35,544 bases of DNA. Source: an uncultured Pseudomonadota bacterium (GTDB lineage Bacteria > Myxococcota_A > UBA796 > JAFGLY01). Shown piece after piece: positions 8,059 through 16,589 of the stretch. Made by a program: the position numbers and the translations under genes. Positions within the stretch are counted from its first letter, which is position 1, and each line of letters opens with the position of its first letter. Under the pieces are notes generated by a model, which saw only the letters and a list, made by a program, of their open reading frames with translations, had not been told where the DNA came from and did no database searches. The stretch spans positions 1-35,544 of the forward strand of contig CALDOK010000239.1 in assembly GCA_937912125.1 (NCBI GenBank). Direction: 5' to 3'.

Positions 8059-9594
8059 CTACTCCTCGATGATGCAGCCGGTGCGGGGTCCGGTGTACAC
8101 GGCGCTGGTGCGGCCCATGCCCAGGGCCCGGGCGTTGACCCGCTTGGCCTCGTGGTCCACCCGGAAGCGGGCCACATCGGGGCTGACTCGCACCCACTCA
8201 CGGCAGAAGTCCTCGTCGCGCTCCATGACGAACAGGCAGGAGCAGGCTTCCTGCGCGGCGAAGCCGGAGCCCAGCCGGAACAGGCTGCTGGCGTACTCGG
8301 GGACCTGATCGGTGTGCTCTTCTTGGGTGCTGACGGGCTCGAAGTTCCGCGGCGTCTCGTCGACGGCTTGCGGGTAGTCCACCAAGGCCAGGGCCAAGCG
8401 CAGGGTCTCGTCGTGACTGTAGCTGCCGTCGCGGTCGTCGCCGTTTCGGGCCACCACCAGGCCCGCCTGGGGCACCACGTAGATGGCCTGGCGCCAGTGG
8501 CCCAGGGCCGCGAAGCTACCCTCGGGGGCGTGGGGCCAGGGCAGGTGGTCGTGGCCGACGGCGGGCACGGGGCGGTTGAGCCAGAACATGCGCCCCTGCA
8601 CGGCGCTGCCGTCGTGATCGATGGGCAGGGCCTCGAAGGCCGGGTTGACCTGAGTGGACCACTCCACCCAGCCCGGGGGCAGGAGCCGCTCACCGCCCCA
8701 GCAGCCGTCGCCCAGCAGCAGCAGCCCGAAGCGCGCGTAGTCCCGCGTGGTGGCGTACAGGTAGGACGAGCCCACGTAGGTGCCGGCACCGTCACGCTCC
8801 CAGACCGCCGAGCCCATGCCGATGGGGTCGAAGAGCACGGCCCAGGGGAAGTGCTCGCCGTACTGAGGCGTGAGCGCGGCGCCGGCCGCGGCGGAGACCA
8901 CGTTGCTGTCCCCCGAGGAGTACATGAAGGTGCTGCCTGGCGGATCCCGCAGGGGGTGGCCGGCCACGAAGCCCGCCATGTCTGCCTGGCCCTGGCCGTA
9001 GAGCATGGCCAGCACCGAGGACTTGGTGGGGGGCTGGCCTTCGTAGGTCTCCCGCCAGGCCCAGCCTGAGGCGAACTCCATGGCATGCCGCACCGTGACC
9101 TGGCAGCTGTCGGGGCTGGAGACCTCGAGGTGCTCGCAGATGCTGTCTTCGACCGCCAGCAGGCCCCTGTGGACGGCGGCGCCCACCATGGCGTTGGTGA
9201 AGCTCTTGGCGGCGGACCAGGACAGGTGCGGCATCTGGGCCGTGTAGCCGTGGTCGTAGCGCTCGTAGATGATGGCGCCGTCGTGGATGATCACGATGCC
9301 GTCGGTGCGCACGCCGTGGCGCTCGGGGGCGTCCCAGTCCAGATCGGGCGGGAACAGGTAGGCATCGAGGGCGGCGATGGCGGCGGGGTGCTCCCGGGCG
9401 TAGTCTACCGTTCGGTTGGCCCAGGTGTCGCCCGGCCAGGTGCCCTCCGGCGAGCAGGCATCCGGATCGGGTGGAGGGAAGGTCTGCTCCTGGATCTCCG
9501 GCCCCTCGGCGGCCTCCTGGGGCGCTTCGTCGGCGACGGCGACCCCGGCTGTGAGCAGGGACAGCAGGAAGAAGGGCAGGTGTGTGCTGGTCAT
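8059..9594 (-). CDS. Secreted serine hydrolase, class C beta-lactamase / NylB-like fold
   Basis: A 511-residue exported enzyme. The first ~21 residues form a signal peptide with cleavage near AVA-DEA. The catalytic S-x-x-K motif is SAAK at 127-130 (context LSWSAAKSFTNAMVG). The second motif is YSSGD around 225-229, as in 6-aminohexanoate-dimer hydrolase (NylB)-type enzymes rather than the YxN of AmpC. A GHWRQ stretch in the C-terminal third likely provides the third (HxG-like) motif. A further ~90 residues with several cysteines (EACSCLF, FCREW, GCIIEE) form an extra C-terminal segment that may be disulfide-bonded. Substrate is unknown: an esterase or amidase in the periplasm is the best guess. 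Confidence 0.82.
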   Translation of the reverse strand: MTSTHLPFFLLSLLTAGVAVADEAPQEAAEGPEIQEQTFPPPDPDACSPEGTWPGDTWANRTVDYAREHPAAIAALDAYLFPPDLDWDAPERHGVRTDGIVIIHDGAIIYERYDHGYTAQMPHLSWSAAKSFTNAMVGAAVHRGLLAVEDSICEHLEVSSPDSCQVTVRHAMEFASGWAWRETYEGQPPTKSSVLAMLYGQGQADMAGFVAGHPLRDPPGSTFMYSSGDSNVVSAAAGAALTPQYGEHFPWAVLFDPIGMGSAVWERDGAGTYVGSSYLYATTRDYARFGLLLLGDGCWGGERLLPPGWVEWSTQVNPAFEALPIDHDGSAVQGRMFWLNRPVPAVGHDHLPWPHAPEGSFAALGHWRQAIYVVPQAGLVVARNGDDRDGSYSHDETLRLALALVDYPQAVDETPRNFEPVSTQEEHTDQVPEYASSLFRLGSGFAAQEACSCLFVMERDEDFCREWVRVSPDVARFRVDHEAKRVNARALGMGRTSAVYTGPRTGCIIEE

Positions 9595-9789
9595 TGCAGA
9601 TGCCTAGCCTGTCACCATCCCCTCGTCCCGGGAGAAGGCCAGGTCGTGGAGGCGCTCGGTCACCGTCGGGTGAGGCGGAGGGGGATGGGCAGCCTGTCGC
9701 CACCTCCCGGTCCCGTCCGTGCTAAGCCATCTCTCACGCCGTGAACATCCGTCGCTGGCGAACTCCAGCCAGCCACAGGAGCGCAGCCC

Positions 9790-11001
9790 ATGCTCTGGTC
9801 CATGAAGAAGCGAGCCTACCGGGTCAACCAACGCGTCATGAAGGCAGCCTCCTTGATGCTGCCCTTCCCCCAACCCGTGGTGCTCAGCGGCCCGGGCAGC
9901 GTCGCCAAGCTGGCCGAGAACATCAGCATCCGGGGCCTCGAGCATGTCTTGGTGGTCACCGACCGGGTGCTCGTGGAGCTGGGGCTGGTGGACGGCCTGC
10001 TCCGGTCCCTCGAGGAACACGGGGTGCGCCACACGGTGTTCGCCGAGGTCCAGCCCAACCCCACCATCGAGAACGTGGAGCAGGGCAGGGCGGTCTACCG
10101 GGACAAGGGCTGCGACGGGATCGTGGGCTTCGGTGGCGGCTCGCCCATGGACTGCGCCAAGATCATCGGGGCTCGGGTGGGCAACCCGTTCATGTCCGTG
10201 CGGATGATGAAGGGGCTGTTCAAGGTCTTCCTGCCCATCCCGCCGCTGTTCTGTGTCCCCACCACCGCCGGCACCGGCTCCGAGATCACCATCGTCGGGG
10301 TCATCACCGACGCCAAGACCCACGAGAAGTTCGCCATCAGCGATCTCAAGCTGACCCCCAAGATCGCGGTGCTGGACCCAACCCTGATGGTGGGGCTGCC
10401 CCCGCACATCACCTCCAGCACCGGCATGGACGCCCTGACCCACGCGGTCGAGGCCTTCATCGGCCTCAACGGCAGCCCCTACACCGACGAGAAGGCGCTC
10501 GAGGCCACCCGCCTGATCATGGCCAGCCTCGAGAAGGCCTACCTCGACGGCTCGGATCTTCAGGCCCGCACCGACATGGCCCTGGCCTCGCTCTACGGCG
10601 GCGCCGCGTTCACCCGGGCCTATGTGGGCTACGTACACGCCATCGCCCACAACATGGGCGGCCTGTACGGTGTCCCCCACGGGCTGGCCAACGCCATCAT
10701 CCTGCCCCATGTGCTGGAGTTCTGCCGCCACGACGCCCAGGCCAAGCTGGCGGCCCTGGCCCGCGCCGGCGGCATCGGCAGCCCTGGCGAGGACGAAGAG
10801 GCGCTGGCGCGAGCCTTCATCGAGCAGATCAAGGGCATGAACCAGCGCATGGGTATCCCCACCACCATCGCGCAGCTGCGGGCCGAGGACATCCCCCTCA
10901 TCGCCCGGCGCGCCCTGGCTGAAGCCCACCCCGAGTACCCGGTGCCCACCATCATGTCCCTGGCGGAGTGCGAGGCGCTGGTGCGGGGGCTGTTGGCCTA
11001 A
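9790..11001 (+). CDS. Iron-containing (type III) alcohol dehydrogenase
   Basis: A 403-residue cytosolic oxidoreductase, slightly longer than the usual ~385 because of a basic N-terminal extension. The NAD-binding loop is GFGGGSPMDCAK at about 113-124, followed by PTTAGTGSEIT. The metal site is made by the D and H of STGMDALTHAVEAF and the two histidines of the HAIAHNMGG and GVPHGLANAI region, all intact. It should interconvert an alcohol and aldehyde with NAD(P)H; substrate cannot be inferred. AGGAG precedes the ATG by eight bases. The gene stands alone: divergent from the beta-lactamase-fold gene and convergent, 9 bp apart, with the lipoprotein gene. Confidence 0.92.
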   Translation: MLWSMKKRAYRVNQRVMKAASLMLPFPQPVVLSGPGSVAKLAENISIRGLEHVLVVTDRVLVELGLVDGLLRSLEEHGVRHTVFAEVQPNPTIENVEQGRAVYRDKGCDGIVGFGGGSPMDCAKIIGARVGNPFMSVRMMKGLFKVFLPIPPLFCVPTTAGTGSEITIVGVITDAKTHEKFAISDLKLTPKIAVLDPTLMVGLPPHITSSTGMDALTHAVEAFIGLNGSPYTDEKALEATRLIMASLEKAYLDGSDLQARTDMALASLYGGAAFTRAYVGYVHAIAHNMGGLYGVPHGLANAIILPHVLEFCRHDAQAKLAALARAGGIGSPGEDEEALARAFIEQIKGMNQRMGIPTTIAQLRAEDIPLIARRALAEAHPEYPVPTIMSLAECEALVRGLLA

Positions 11002-11010
11002 GGCCCTTCG

Positions 11011-11730
11011 TCAGTCGCAGTCGCTGCGCCCGCTGCCGTTGTCCTCCACCCTGCTGTCGCCATCGACGAAGAAGGTGTGGGCGAAGGTCAGGGCGTCGAC
11101 CTGGCACAGGCTGGCGTTGCCGTAGACCCCCAGGCCCGCCCCGGCGAGCCTCAGGGCGGGCATGCCGTCCAGGACGCGGAGCGCGTCGTTGTCGAGGATG
11201 TAGAGCCAGTCCGCCACCGACGCGAGCACCGGCAGGTCGATGCGCACCAGGGCTTGGTTCTGGAAGATGTCGAGCTGGTCCCCCACGGTCACCAGGCTGG
11301 GCATGGCGATGGAGCCGAGGTTCGGGTGAGCTTGGATGAACAGGGCCTTCCCGACCGACGCCAGGCTCGGCGCTACCAGGGAGAGGAGGACCTGGTTGTC
11401 GTTGATCACCAGCTGGTGGGACACGCTCGCGAGGGCCGGCAGCGCGACGGCGACCAGGGCCGGATTGCGCTCGATGTGGAGGTCTCCTACGGACACCAGG
11501 CAGGGCAGATCCAGGCGGGTGAGCCAGGCCAGCCCGTTGATGTCCAGCTGGCCGCTGACCTCCCGGCACTGGGCCGCGGTGCCGAGCTCGGCCTGGGTGC
11601 TCACGCGGATGTCACCGTCGCACAGCGCGCTCTGCGCACACCGGGCTTCGGCCTTGGGGCCCGTGGCGTCGTCGCCTGGACGCTCCCGGTGGCATGCGGA
11701 CAGCAGGAGCAGGAGCAGGGCGTGGCGCAA
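11011..11730 (-). CDS. Lipoprotein with leucine-rich, receptor-L-like repeats
   Basis: A 239-residue exported lipoprotein. A very short signal ends in a lipobox LLLSAC within the first 13 residues. The body is a set of ~22-24-residue repeats of the form LxSVGDxLxIxxNxxLxxxxLPxL. They resemble the beta-helix of receptor L domains and BspA-like leucine-rich proteins, which serve adhesion or ligand binding. Flanking cysteines (RCAQSALC, LPC, SLCQ, SDCD) may cap the solenoid. The start is TTG with AGTAGG upstream, and it lies six bases after the nadA stop, so it is probably translated from the nadA message. Confidence 0.72.
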   Translation of the reverse strand: MRHALLLLLLSACHRERPGDDATGPKAEARCAQSALCDGDIRVSTQAELGTAAQCREVSGQLDINGLAWLTRLDLPCLVSVGDLHIERNPALVAVALPALASVSHQLVINDNQVLLSLVAPSLASVGKALFIQAHPNLGSIAMPSLVTVGDQLDIFQNQALVRIDLPVLASVADWLYILDNDALRVLDGMPALRLAGAGLGVYGNASLCQVDALTFAHTFFVDGDSRVEDNGSGRSDCD

Positions 11731-11736
11731 GCGGGC

Positions 11737-13215
11737 CTACTCTTGCTGCTGGGCTTGCGGGCCCCGAACGCGCGCCACCAGCTCGTCGCTGAGGCACCCG
11801 GTGCGCTGGAAGTGGCGCATGGCCAGGATGGGCTGGGTGCCCCAGGCGGCCAGGGGGCGGCCCGCGAGGGTCCCGGCCCAGCGCGTGGGCTCGTAGGCCG
11901 CGAGGTCTGCGGCGGTGGCCCCGTCGCGGATGCGCTCGAGCAGGGCGATCAGGGTGTCCAGGGAGTTCATCTTCATGTAGGGGCAGGTGGCGCAGCCGCC
12001 CATGGCCGAGCAGCCCTCGCTGGCGGCCACCCCTGGCACCACCACCAGCTCGCGGTCGTCGGTGGTGGCCACCGCGTCTTCGGCGACGGGGAAGATGATC
12101 TCCACACACAGGTCGGCACCGCCCGCGGCGCGGTGCTGCAGCAGGCGGGCCTGCACGGCGCGCACGATGCTGGTGATCATCCCGGCTTCGGTGCCCAGGA
12201 TCACCGAGATGGGCTCGGCGGGTTCGGCGTCACCGGCCACGGCGGCGTCCACCCTGGCCAGGATGAAGTGCAGGATGTCCGAGGTGGAGCCCACCACGCC
12301 GCGGCCCTCGGCCTGGGCCTCGAGGGCCAGGTCGAACATCTCGCCGGGGACCTCGAGGTGTGCGGCCACCAGGGCCTGCTGGTAGTCCGCGCGGATCACC
12401 CGGGCGACCTCGGCGCCGAAGACGTCGTGCACGATGCAGTTGCCGTCGGGGAAGGCCTCGAAGCGCTCGAGCGCCGCGGCCACCATGGCGGGGGTGACGT
12501 CGGGGTGGACCTGGGCGACCTGCGCTGGGCTCATGGCGGCCAGGCGGCGCAGGTAGACCTGCAGGTTGCGGCCCATGTAGGTGTCGGGGCCGAAGCGGAT
12601 GGCCACCTCGGGCACCTGGGCGACGGCCTGCAGGATGCTCTGCAGCGCGTTGGACGAGGTGCAGGTCAGGGTGGGGATCTGGACCTCGGCCCGCGCTTTG
12701 ACGTCCAGCCCGGTGTTGATGTAGATGACGTGCAGGGCGTTGGGCACGGCGGCGGCCTGCTGCAGCCAGGCGTCGTAGGCCGGGGAGGCGGCGGCCTCGG
12801 CCAGGGAGCAGCCGATGGGCTCGGTGGCCACCCGGTGGACGGGAACATGCGCGAGCCCCTGGGCGTCGAACACGGCGCGCACGTTCTCGGACATGAAGTC
12901 CACCCCGAGCACCACCACCCGCCGGGCGCCCTGGTCGAGCATCTCCATGGCCCGGTCAGCCATGGCGAGGGAGTCGGTGACGGAGCTGTGGGGCCAGGGC
13001 GAGGCCGCCAGCACGCCCTGCAGCTGGGGGTCCATGTAGAAGTGCGCGGCCACAGCCGTCCCGGTGGCCTCCAGCAGTCCCGTGAGCCTGCGTACGGCGA
13101 GCTCATCGGGTAGCAGGTATTCGGCCTGGGTGCGGGCGAAGGGCCCGCGGGGTTCGAGGGCCTTGGCGCGGATGCGCAGAGCGGGGAAGGCGCCTTCGCG
13201 AGGTAGGAAGCCCAT
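11737..13215 (-). CDS. nadA: Quinolinate synthase NadA, long plant-type form
   Basis: A 492-residue Fe-S enzyme that condenses iminoaspartate with dihydroxyacetone phosphate to quinolinate in NAD synthesis. Family motifs are clear: DSLAMADRAMEM, TCTSSNAL (C185), GPDTYMGRNL, VVGSTSDIL, GTEAGMITSI and CPYMKMN (C411). It is longer than the usual 310-370 residues. The middle cluster cysteine of standard NadA (HPECP) is replaced here by HLEVPGEMF, as I recall from plant-type enzymes; extra cysteines C402 and C408 precede C411 and may complete the cluster. GGAGG five bases before the ATG supports the start. No nadB or nadC is nearby. Confidence 0.92.
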   Translation of the reverse strand: MGFLPREGAFPALRIRAKALEPRGPFARTQAEYLLPDELAVRRLTGLLEATGTAVAAHFYMDPQLQGVLAASPWPHSSVTDSLAMADRAMEMLDQGARRVVVLGVDFMSENVRAVFDAQGLAHVPVHRVATEPIGCSLAEAAASPAYDAWLQQAAAVPNALHVIYINTGLDVKARAEVQIPTLTCTSSNALQSILQAVAQVPEVAIRFGPDTYMGRNLQVYLRRLAAMSPAQVAQVHPDVTPAMVAAALERFEAFPDGNCIVHDVFGAEVARVIRADYQQALVAAHLEVPGEMFDLALEAQAEGRGVVGSTSDILHFILARVDAAVAGDAEPAEPISVILGTEAGMITSIVRAVQARLLQHRAAGGADLCVEIIFPVAEDAVATTDDRELVVVPGVAASEGCSAMGGCATCPYMKMNSLDTLIALLERIRDGATAADLAAYEPTRWAGTLAGRPLAAWGTQPILAMRHFQRTGCLSDELVARVRGPQAQQQE

Positions 13216-13315
13216 GCGGTCCTCCAGCAGAGGGGGCAGTGACGCGCGCCTGCTATCACGGCGACATCATCGGCGCTGAGCGGGCGGCGGCGTGGATTCG
13301 GTGTAAGCTCGGTGC

Positions 13316-14026
13316 ATGCTGTGGCTGCTGCTCCTGCTGGCTTCCCTGACCTTTGCGGCCTCGCCCGACGAGGTCGTGGCCCGGGTGGCGGCGGTGGAGC
13401 CCTACCGTCAGATGCGTCACGAGACGCGGGCGCCCAGGCCCTCCGACGACGACATCCGCAAGGCCGCCCAGGGCACCATCGTCTCGGGGCTCTCCGGCAG
13501 CACCGGCTGGGGTGTGGCGGTGCTGCCGGTGCCCATCGGGCAGCTGTGGGCCGGCCTGAACGACGAGACCCGGCACCCCGGCTACACCGCCACGGGCTTC
13601 TCGGTCATCGTCAGCGGTCGGGCCTGCGCCTCGGGGCGCATGGTCTTCCAGTTCCTGCCCATCCCCATGATCTCGGATCGCTGGTGGGTGAGCACCCTGA
13701 GCCACAACACCTCCGTGTCCCGTGACAGCGGCGGATCGGTCCGCGAGCTCTACTTTCGCGGCCACACCGACCCTGCGCTGGTCACCTCTCCGGCCGCCCG
13801 GAAGCTGATGGTGGACGCCGAGCCCATCGGCTCCACCCGCGGCGGCTGGTTCCTGGTCGCCATCGACGCCTACACCACCTACGTCGAGTACCACTCCATC
13901 ACGGATCCCGGTGCCGGGGTGCCCACGAGCCTGGCCAACAGGCTGGCTGCCAAGGGCGTCCGGGACACCATCGCCGCGATGGAGAAGTTCGCGAAGGAGG
14001 GCAGACCCGTATGCCCCGTCTACTGA
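13316..14026 (+). CDS. Secreted START/SRPBCC-like lipid-binding-fold protein
   Basis: A 236-residue protein with a short signal peptide (cleavage near TFA-ASPDE). The pattern of beta strands, the invariant-looking WWVSTLSHN stretch, and the C-terminal YHSITDPGAGVPTSLANRLA followed by a long helix resemble the helix-grip START/Bet v 1 fold, in which the last helix follows a proline-rich turn. Such proteins bind hydrophobic ligands in a central cavity. It is first in a four-gene operon whose genes all overlap or nearly touch, ending in a PAP2 lipid phosphatase; a role in periplasmic lipid handling is inferred. The stop overlaps the next gene by 16 bp. Confidence 0.6.
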   Translation: MLWLLLLLASLTFAASPDEVVARVAAVEPYRQMRHETRAPRPSDDDIRKAAQGTIVSGLSGSTGWGVAVLPVPIGQLWAGLNDETRHPGYTATGFSVIVSGRACASGRMVFQFLPIPMISDRWWVSTLSHNTSVSRDSGGSVRELYFRGHTDPALVTSPAARKLMVDAEPIGSTRGGWFLVAIDAYTTYVEYHSITDPGAGVPTSLANRLAAKGVRDTIAAMEKFAKEGRPVCPVY

Positions 14027-15603
14027 TTCCACTCCTCTTCGCTCTGCTGTTGGCGGCGGGCCCGGCCCTGGGCGACGACACCTACGCCTGGCTGGAGCCG
14101 CCGGCCGAGCAGCAGCTCGCCGCGGATCTGACCGAGATCCCGGTGGGCATGGGGGCCGTGTTCGTGCCCTCTGTCACCGGGCCCGAGTACGAGCCGCCCG
14201 CCATGCTGGTGTCGGACTCCGAGGTCGTCTCCGTCCCCCTGGGCCAGCGCTTCCTGGTGCAGCCTGGCCAGTACGTGGTGGTGGTCAGCGCCGGCAGCCC
14301 TGCCCAGGGCGTGAGCCAGGCCATCGAGGTGAAGGAGGGCGAGACCACGCTGGTGCCCGTGAGCTGGGGCGCTGTGCGCATCGAAGTCACCGACGATCAC
14401 CGCATCCCCCACCGCGGATCGTACGAGATCATCAGCGCCGAGACCCGCGAGGTCATCGGCACCGGCTTCGGCGCCGACACCCTCCAGGGCGAGATCCTGC
14501 AGACCTGGCTGCTCAAGCCGGGGCTGTACCGCCTGGTCAAGGTGGGCCGTGACTTCCGGGCGCTCAAGGACTACGCCACGGTGCACGTGCCCGAGGCAGG
14601 CTTCGTGCGCTACCGGCTGGTGATCGACGAGGACACCGGGGAGTTCCTGGGCGCGGGCGTGCTGCTGCCCGATGAGTTCGGCACCGGCATGCGCCCCGAT
14701 CAGCGCTGGTTCCGATCGGTTGTGCTGGGCTTCGACGGCTCGCTGGTGAACAGCCAGAACGTGGTGGGCGCCGTCAACCAGACCCAGTACAGCGCCTCGG
14801 CCTACGCCGACGCCCAGGTGGCGTTCACGGCCATGCCCCACCAGTTCAGCTCCCTGCTGCAGATCGAGGAGGGCGTCAGCCAGGTCATCCCCCAGGAGGG
14901 CTCGGCCCAGCCTGTGCTCAAGGCCACGGATCGCCTGCGGGCCGACCTGCTGTACACCTTCAGCCTCGAGGGCCGCACCGGGCCCTACATCCGCAACAGC
15001 GCCGACTCCCAGGCCCTCCCCACCCAGGTGCTGGTCACCGAGGACAGCACGGTGATCATCACCGACCTGGACGGGGTGTCCGAGACCCGCGATCTGTCCG
15101 CCAACCAGACCCTGCGGACCGCCGAGGCGGGCTACCCCACCCTGCTGCGAGAGGGCGTGGGCATCAACACCAGCTTCCTCGAGAAGAACCGCAGCACCAA
15201 CTTCAACCTCCGCCTGGGCTACGGCATGCGCCAGAACCTCTACGGCGGCGCCCTGGTGCTGGATGACATCGCCAGCACCGATGAGTTCGAGTACCGCGAG
15301 GTCGACACCTGGTTCGAGCAGGGCGTCGAGGCGACCATCGTGGCGTCGCTGCGGCTTCCGGGCTGGGTGGTCTACGCCACCGATGTGGAGCTGTTCGTGC
15401 CCTTCCAGTCCTTCGAGCTGCGGACAGGCCCCGGCGAGGATCGCATCCTCCCGGCCGTGAGCTGGCGCAACACCCTGAGCGTGCGCCTGACCCGCAACCT
15501 GGCCTTGAACTACTACCTGAACATCGTCTATGAGCCCCAGGTCCTCGACAAGCGGCAGGTCGAGCAGAGCCTGGTGTTGCGGACCTCATGGGCGGTGTTT
15601 TGA
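14011..15603 (+). CDS. Outer-membrane beta-barrel protein of unknown function
   Basis: A 530-residue exported protein. A signal peptide of about 21 residues (cleavage near ALG-DD) is followed by ~200 residues of beta-sandwich-like sequence (EVVSVPLGQRFLVQPGQYVV, PEGA-like surface domain character) and then a C-terminal barrel. Strands such as NFNLRLGYGMRQNLYGG, SVRLTRNLALNYYLNI and the final SLVLRTSWAVF end in an aromatic residue, the usual signal for BAM insertion. I do not recognise a named family; the last strands recall DUF481/DUF3078-type proteins. It overlaps the START-like gene by 16 bp and its TGA shares bases with the ATG of the following lipoprotein (TGATG), so translation is coupled. 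Confidence 0.7.
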   Translation: MPRLLIPLLFALLLAAGPALGDDTYAWLEPPAEQQLAADLTEIPVGMGAVFVPSVTGPEYEPPAMLVSDSEVVSVPLGQRFLVQPGQYVVVVSAGSPAQGVSQAIEVKEGETTLVPVSWGAVRIEVTDDHRIPHRGSYEIISAETREVIGTGFGADTLQGEILQTWLLKPGLYRLVKVGRDFRALKDYATVHVPEAGFVRYRLVIDEDTGEFLGAGVLLPDEFGTGMRPDQRWFRSVVLGFDGSLVNSQNVVGAVNQTQYSASAYADAQVAFTAMPHQFSSLLQIEEGVSQVIPQEGSAQPVLKATDRLRADLLYTFSLEGRTGPYIRNSADSQALPTQVLVTEDSTVIITDLDGVSETRDLSANQTLRTAEAGYPTLLREGVGINTSFLEKNRSTNFNLRLGYGMRQNLYGGALVLDDIASTDEFEYREVDTWFEQGVEATIVASLRLPGWVVYATDVELFVPFQSFELRTGPGEDRILPAVSWRNTLSVRLTRNLALNYYLNIVYEPQVLDKRQVEQSLVLRTSWAVF

Positions 15604-16589
15604 TGAAGGTGAGCGCCATGATGATCCCCCTGCTTTTGCTCCTGGGCTGCGTGTCCAAGGGCGACCATGAGCTCATCCAGGTGCAGCTGGACGCCACCCG
15701 TACGGCCCTGAGCGCCAAGAACGCGTCCTGCTACGAGGGCATGGATCAGCGCGACGCCCAGGTGGCGCGGCTGGAGCGCGAGCTCGAGGCCACCCGCGCC
15801 CGCTTCGTGGGCCTGGACGAGCGCCACCAGCAGCTGCTGGGCGAGGTGGAGAGCGCCCGTGCGGCGCTGGCGGAGCTGGTCACCACCTGCACGCCTCCCC
15901 CCGACCCGCCCCCCACGCGCAGGCGCGGTCGCCCGCCGGAGCCGCCCGAGCCGCTCCCACCCCTGGTTCAGGCCACGGTGCAGGAGGTCCAGGAGGCCCT
16001 GGCCCTGCGCTCTCGGAGCCTGTACGAGCTGGAGCAGGACCAGGCCGCCCACCGGGCGTGGACGGTGGCGTTCGCGCCGATGCTCAACGAGGGCCGCCTC
16101 AGTCTGCACCTCAGCCAGGGGCAGACCATGGTGCGCGTGCCCACGGTCCAGATCTTCAACGAGGGCCGAGTCTCCATCTCCCCGCGGGGCGAGCTGCTGC
16201 TGCAGGCCATGGCCAAGGCCCTGCGGCCCACCGCGGACATGCACATCCAGGTGGCGGCGCACACCGACGATCTCCCTCTGCACACGGCCGAGCATGCCTC
16301 GTCATGGGAGTTCTGCTTCGACCAGGCCCTGGTGGTGGTGCGGGCCCTCGAGGAGGCCGGGGTTCCGGCCCACCTGAGCGCAGCGAGCTTCGCGGGCCAG
16401 CTGCCCATCGACAGCAACGAGACCTTGGTGGGCCGCCAGCGCAACCAGCGCATCGAGCTCACCCTCCAGCCCATCGTGGGCGGGGCGACCGCGCCGGTAG
16501 AGGCCCTCCCGGCGGGTGAGGACCCGGTCCCGAGCGTCCAGGAGGCGCCAGCGGAGCAGCCCGCTGGTGATGCGCCGGGTGGCGACTAG
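15603..16589 (+). CDS. OmpA/MotB-domain lipoprotein with coiled coil
   Basis: A 328-residue lipoprotein. The lipobox is LLGC at residues 13-16. Residues about 20-90 form a heptad-rich coiled coil (QLDATRTALSAKNA, LERELEATRARF), followed by a proline/arginine-rich linker. Residues 165-300 form an OmpA-like peptidoglycan-binding domain (VQIFNEGRVSISPRGELLL, VAAHTDDLPL, RQRNQRIEL). The aspartate and arginine that bind diaminopimelate in this domain appear present. It should tether the outer membrane or the preceding barrel protein to the cell wall. The start ATG overlaps the preceding TGA; the Pro/Ala-rich tail overlaps the next gene by 20 bp. Confidence 0.85.
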   Translation: MKVSAMMIPLLLLLGCVSKGDHELIQVQLDATRTALSAKNASCYEGMDQRDAQVARLERELEATRARFVGLDERHQQLLGEVESARAALAELVTTCTPPPDPPPTRRRGRPPEPPEPLPPLVQATVQEVQEALALRSRSLYELEQDQAAHRAWTVAFAPMLNEGRLSLHLSQGQTMVRVPTVQIFNEGRVSISPRGELLLQAMAKALRPTADMHIQVAAHTDDLPLHTAEHASSWEFCFDQALVVVRALEEAGVPAHLSAASFAGQLPIDSNETLVGRQRNQRIELTLQPIVGGATAPVEALPAGEDPVPSVQEAPAEQPAGDAPGGD

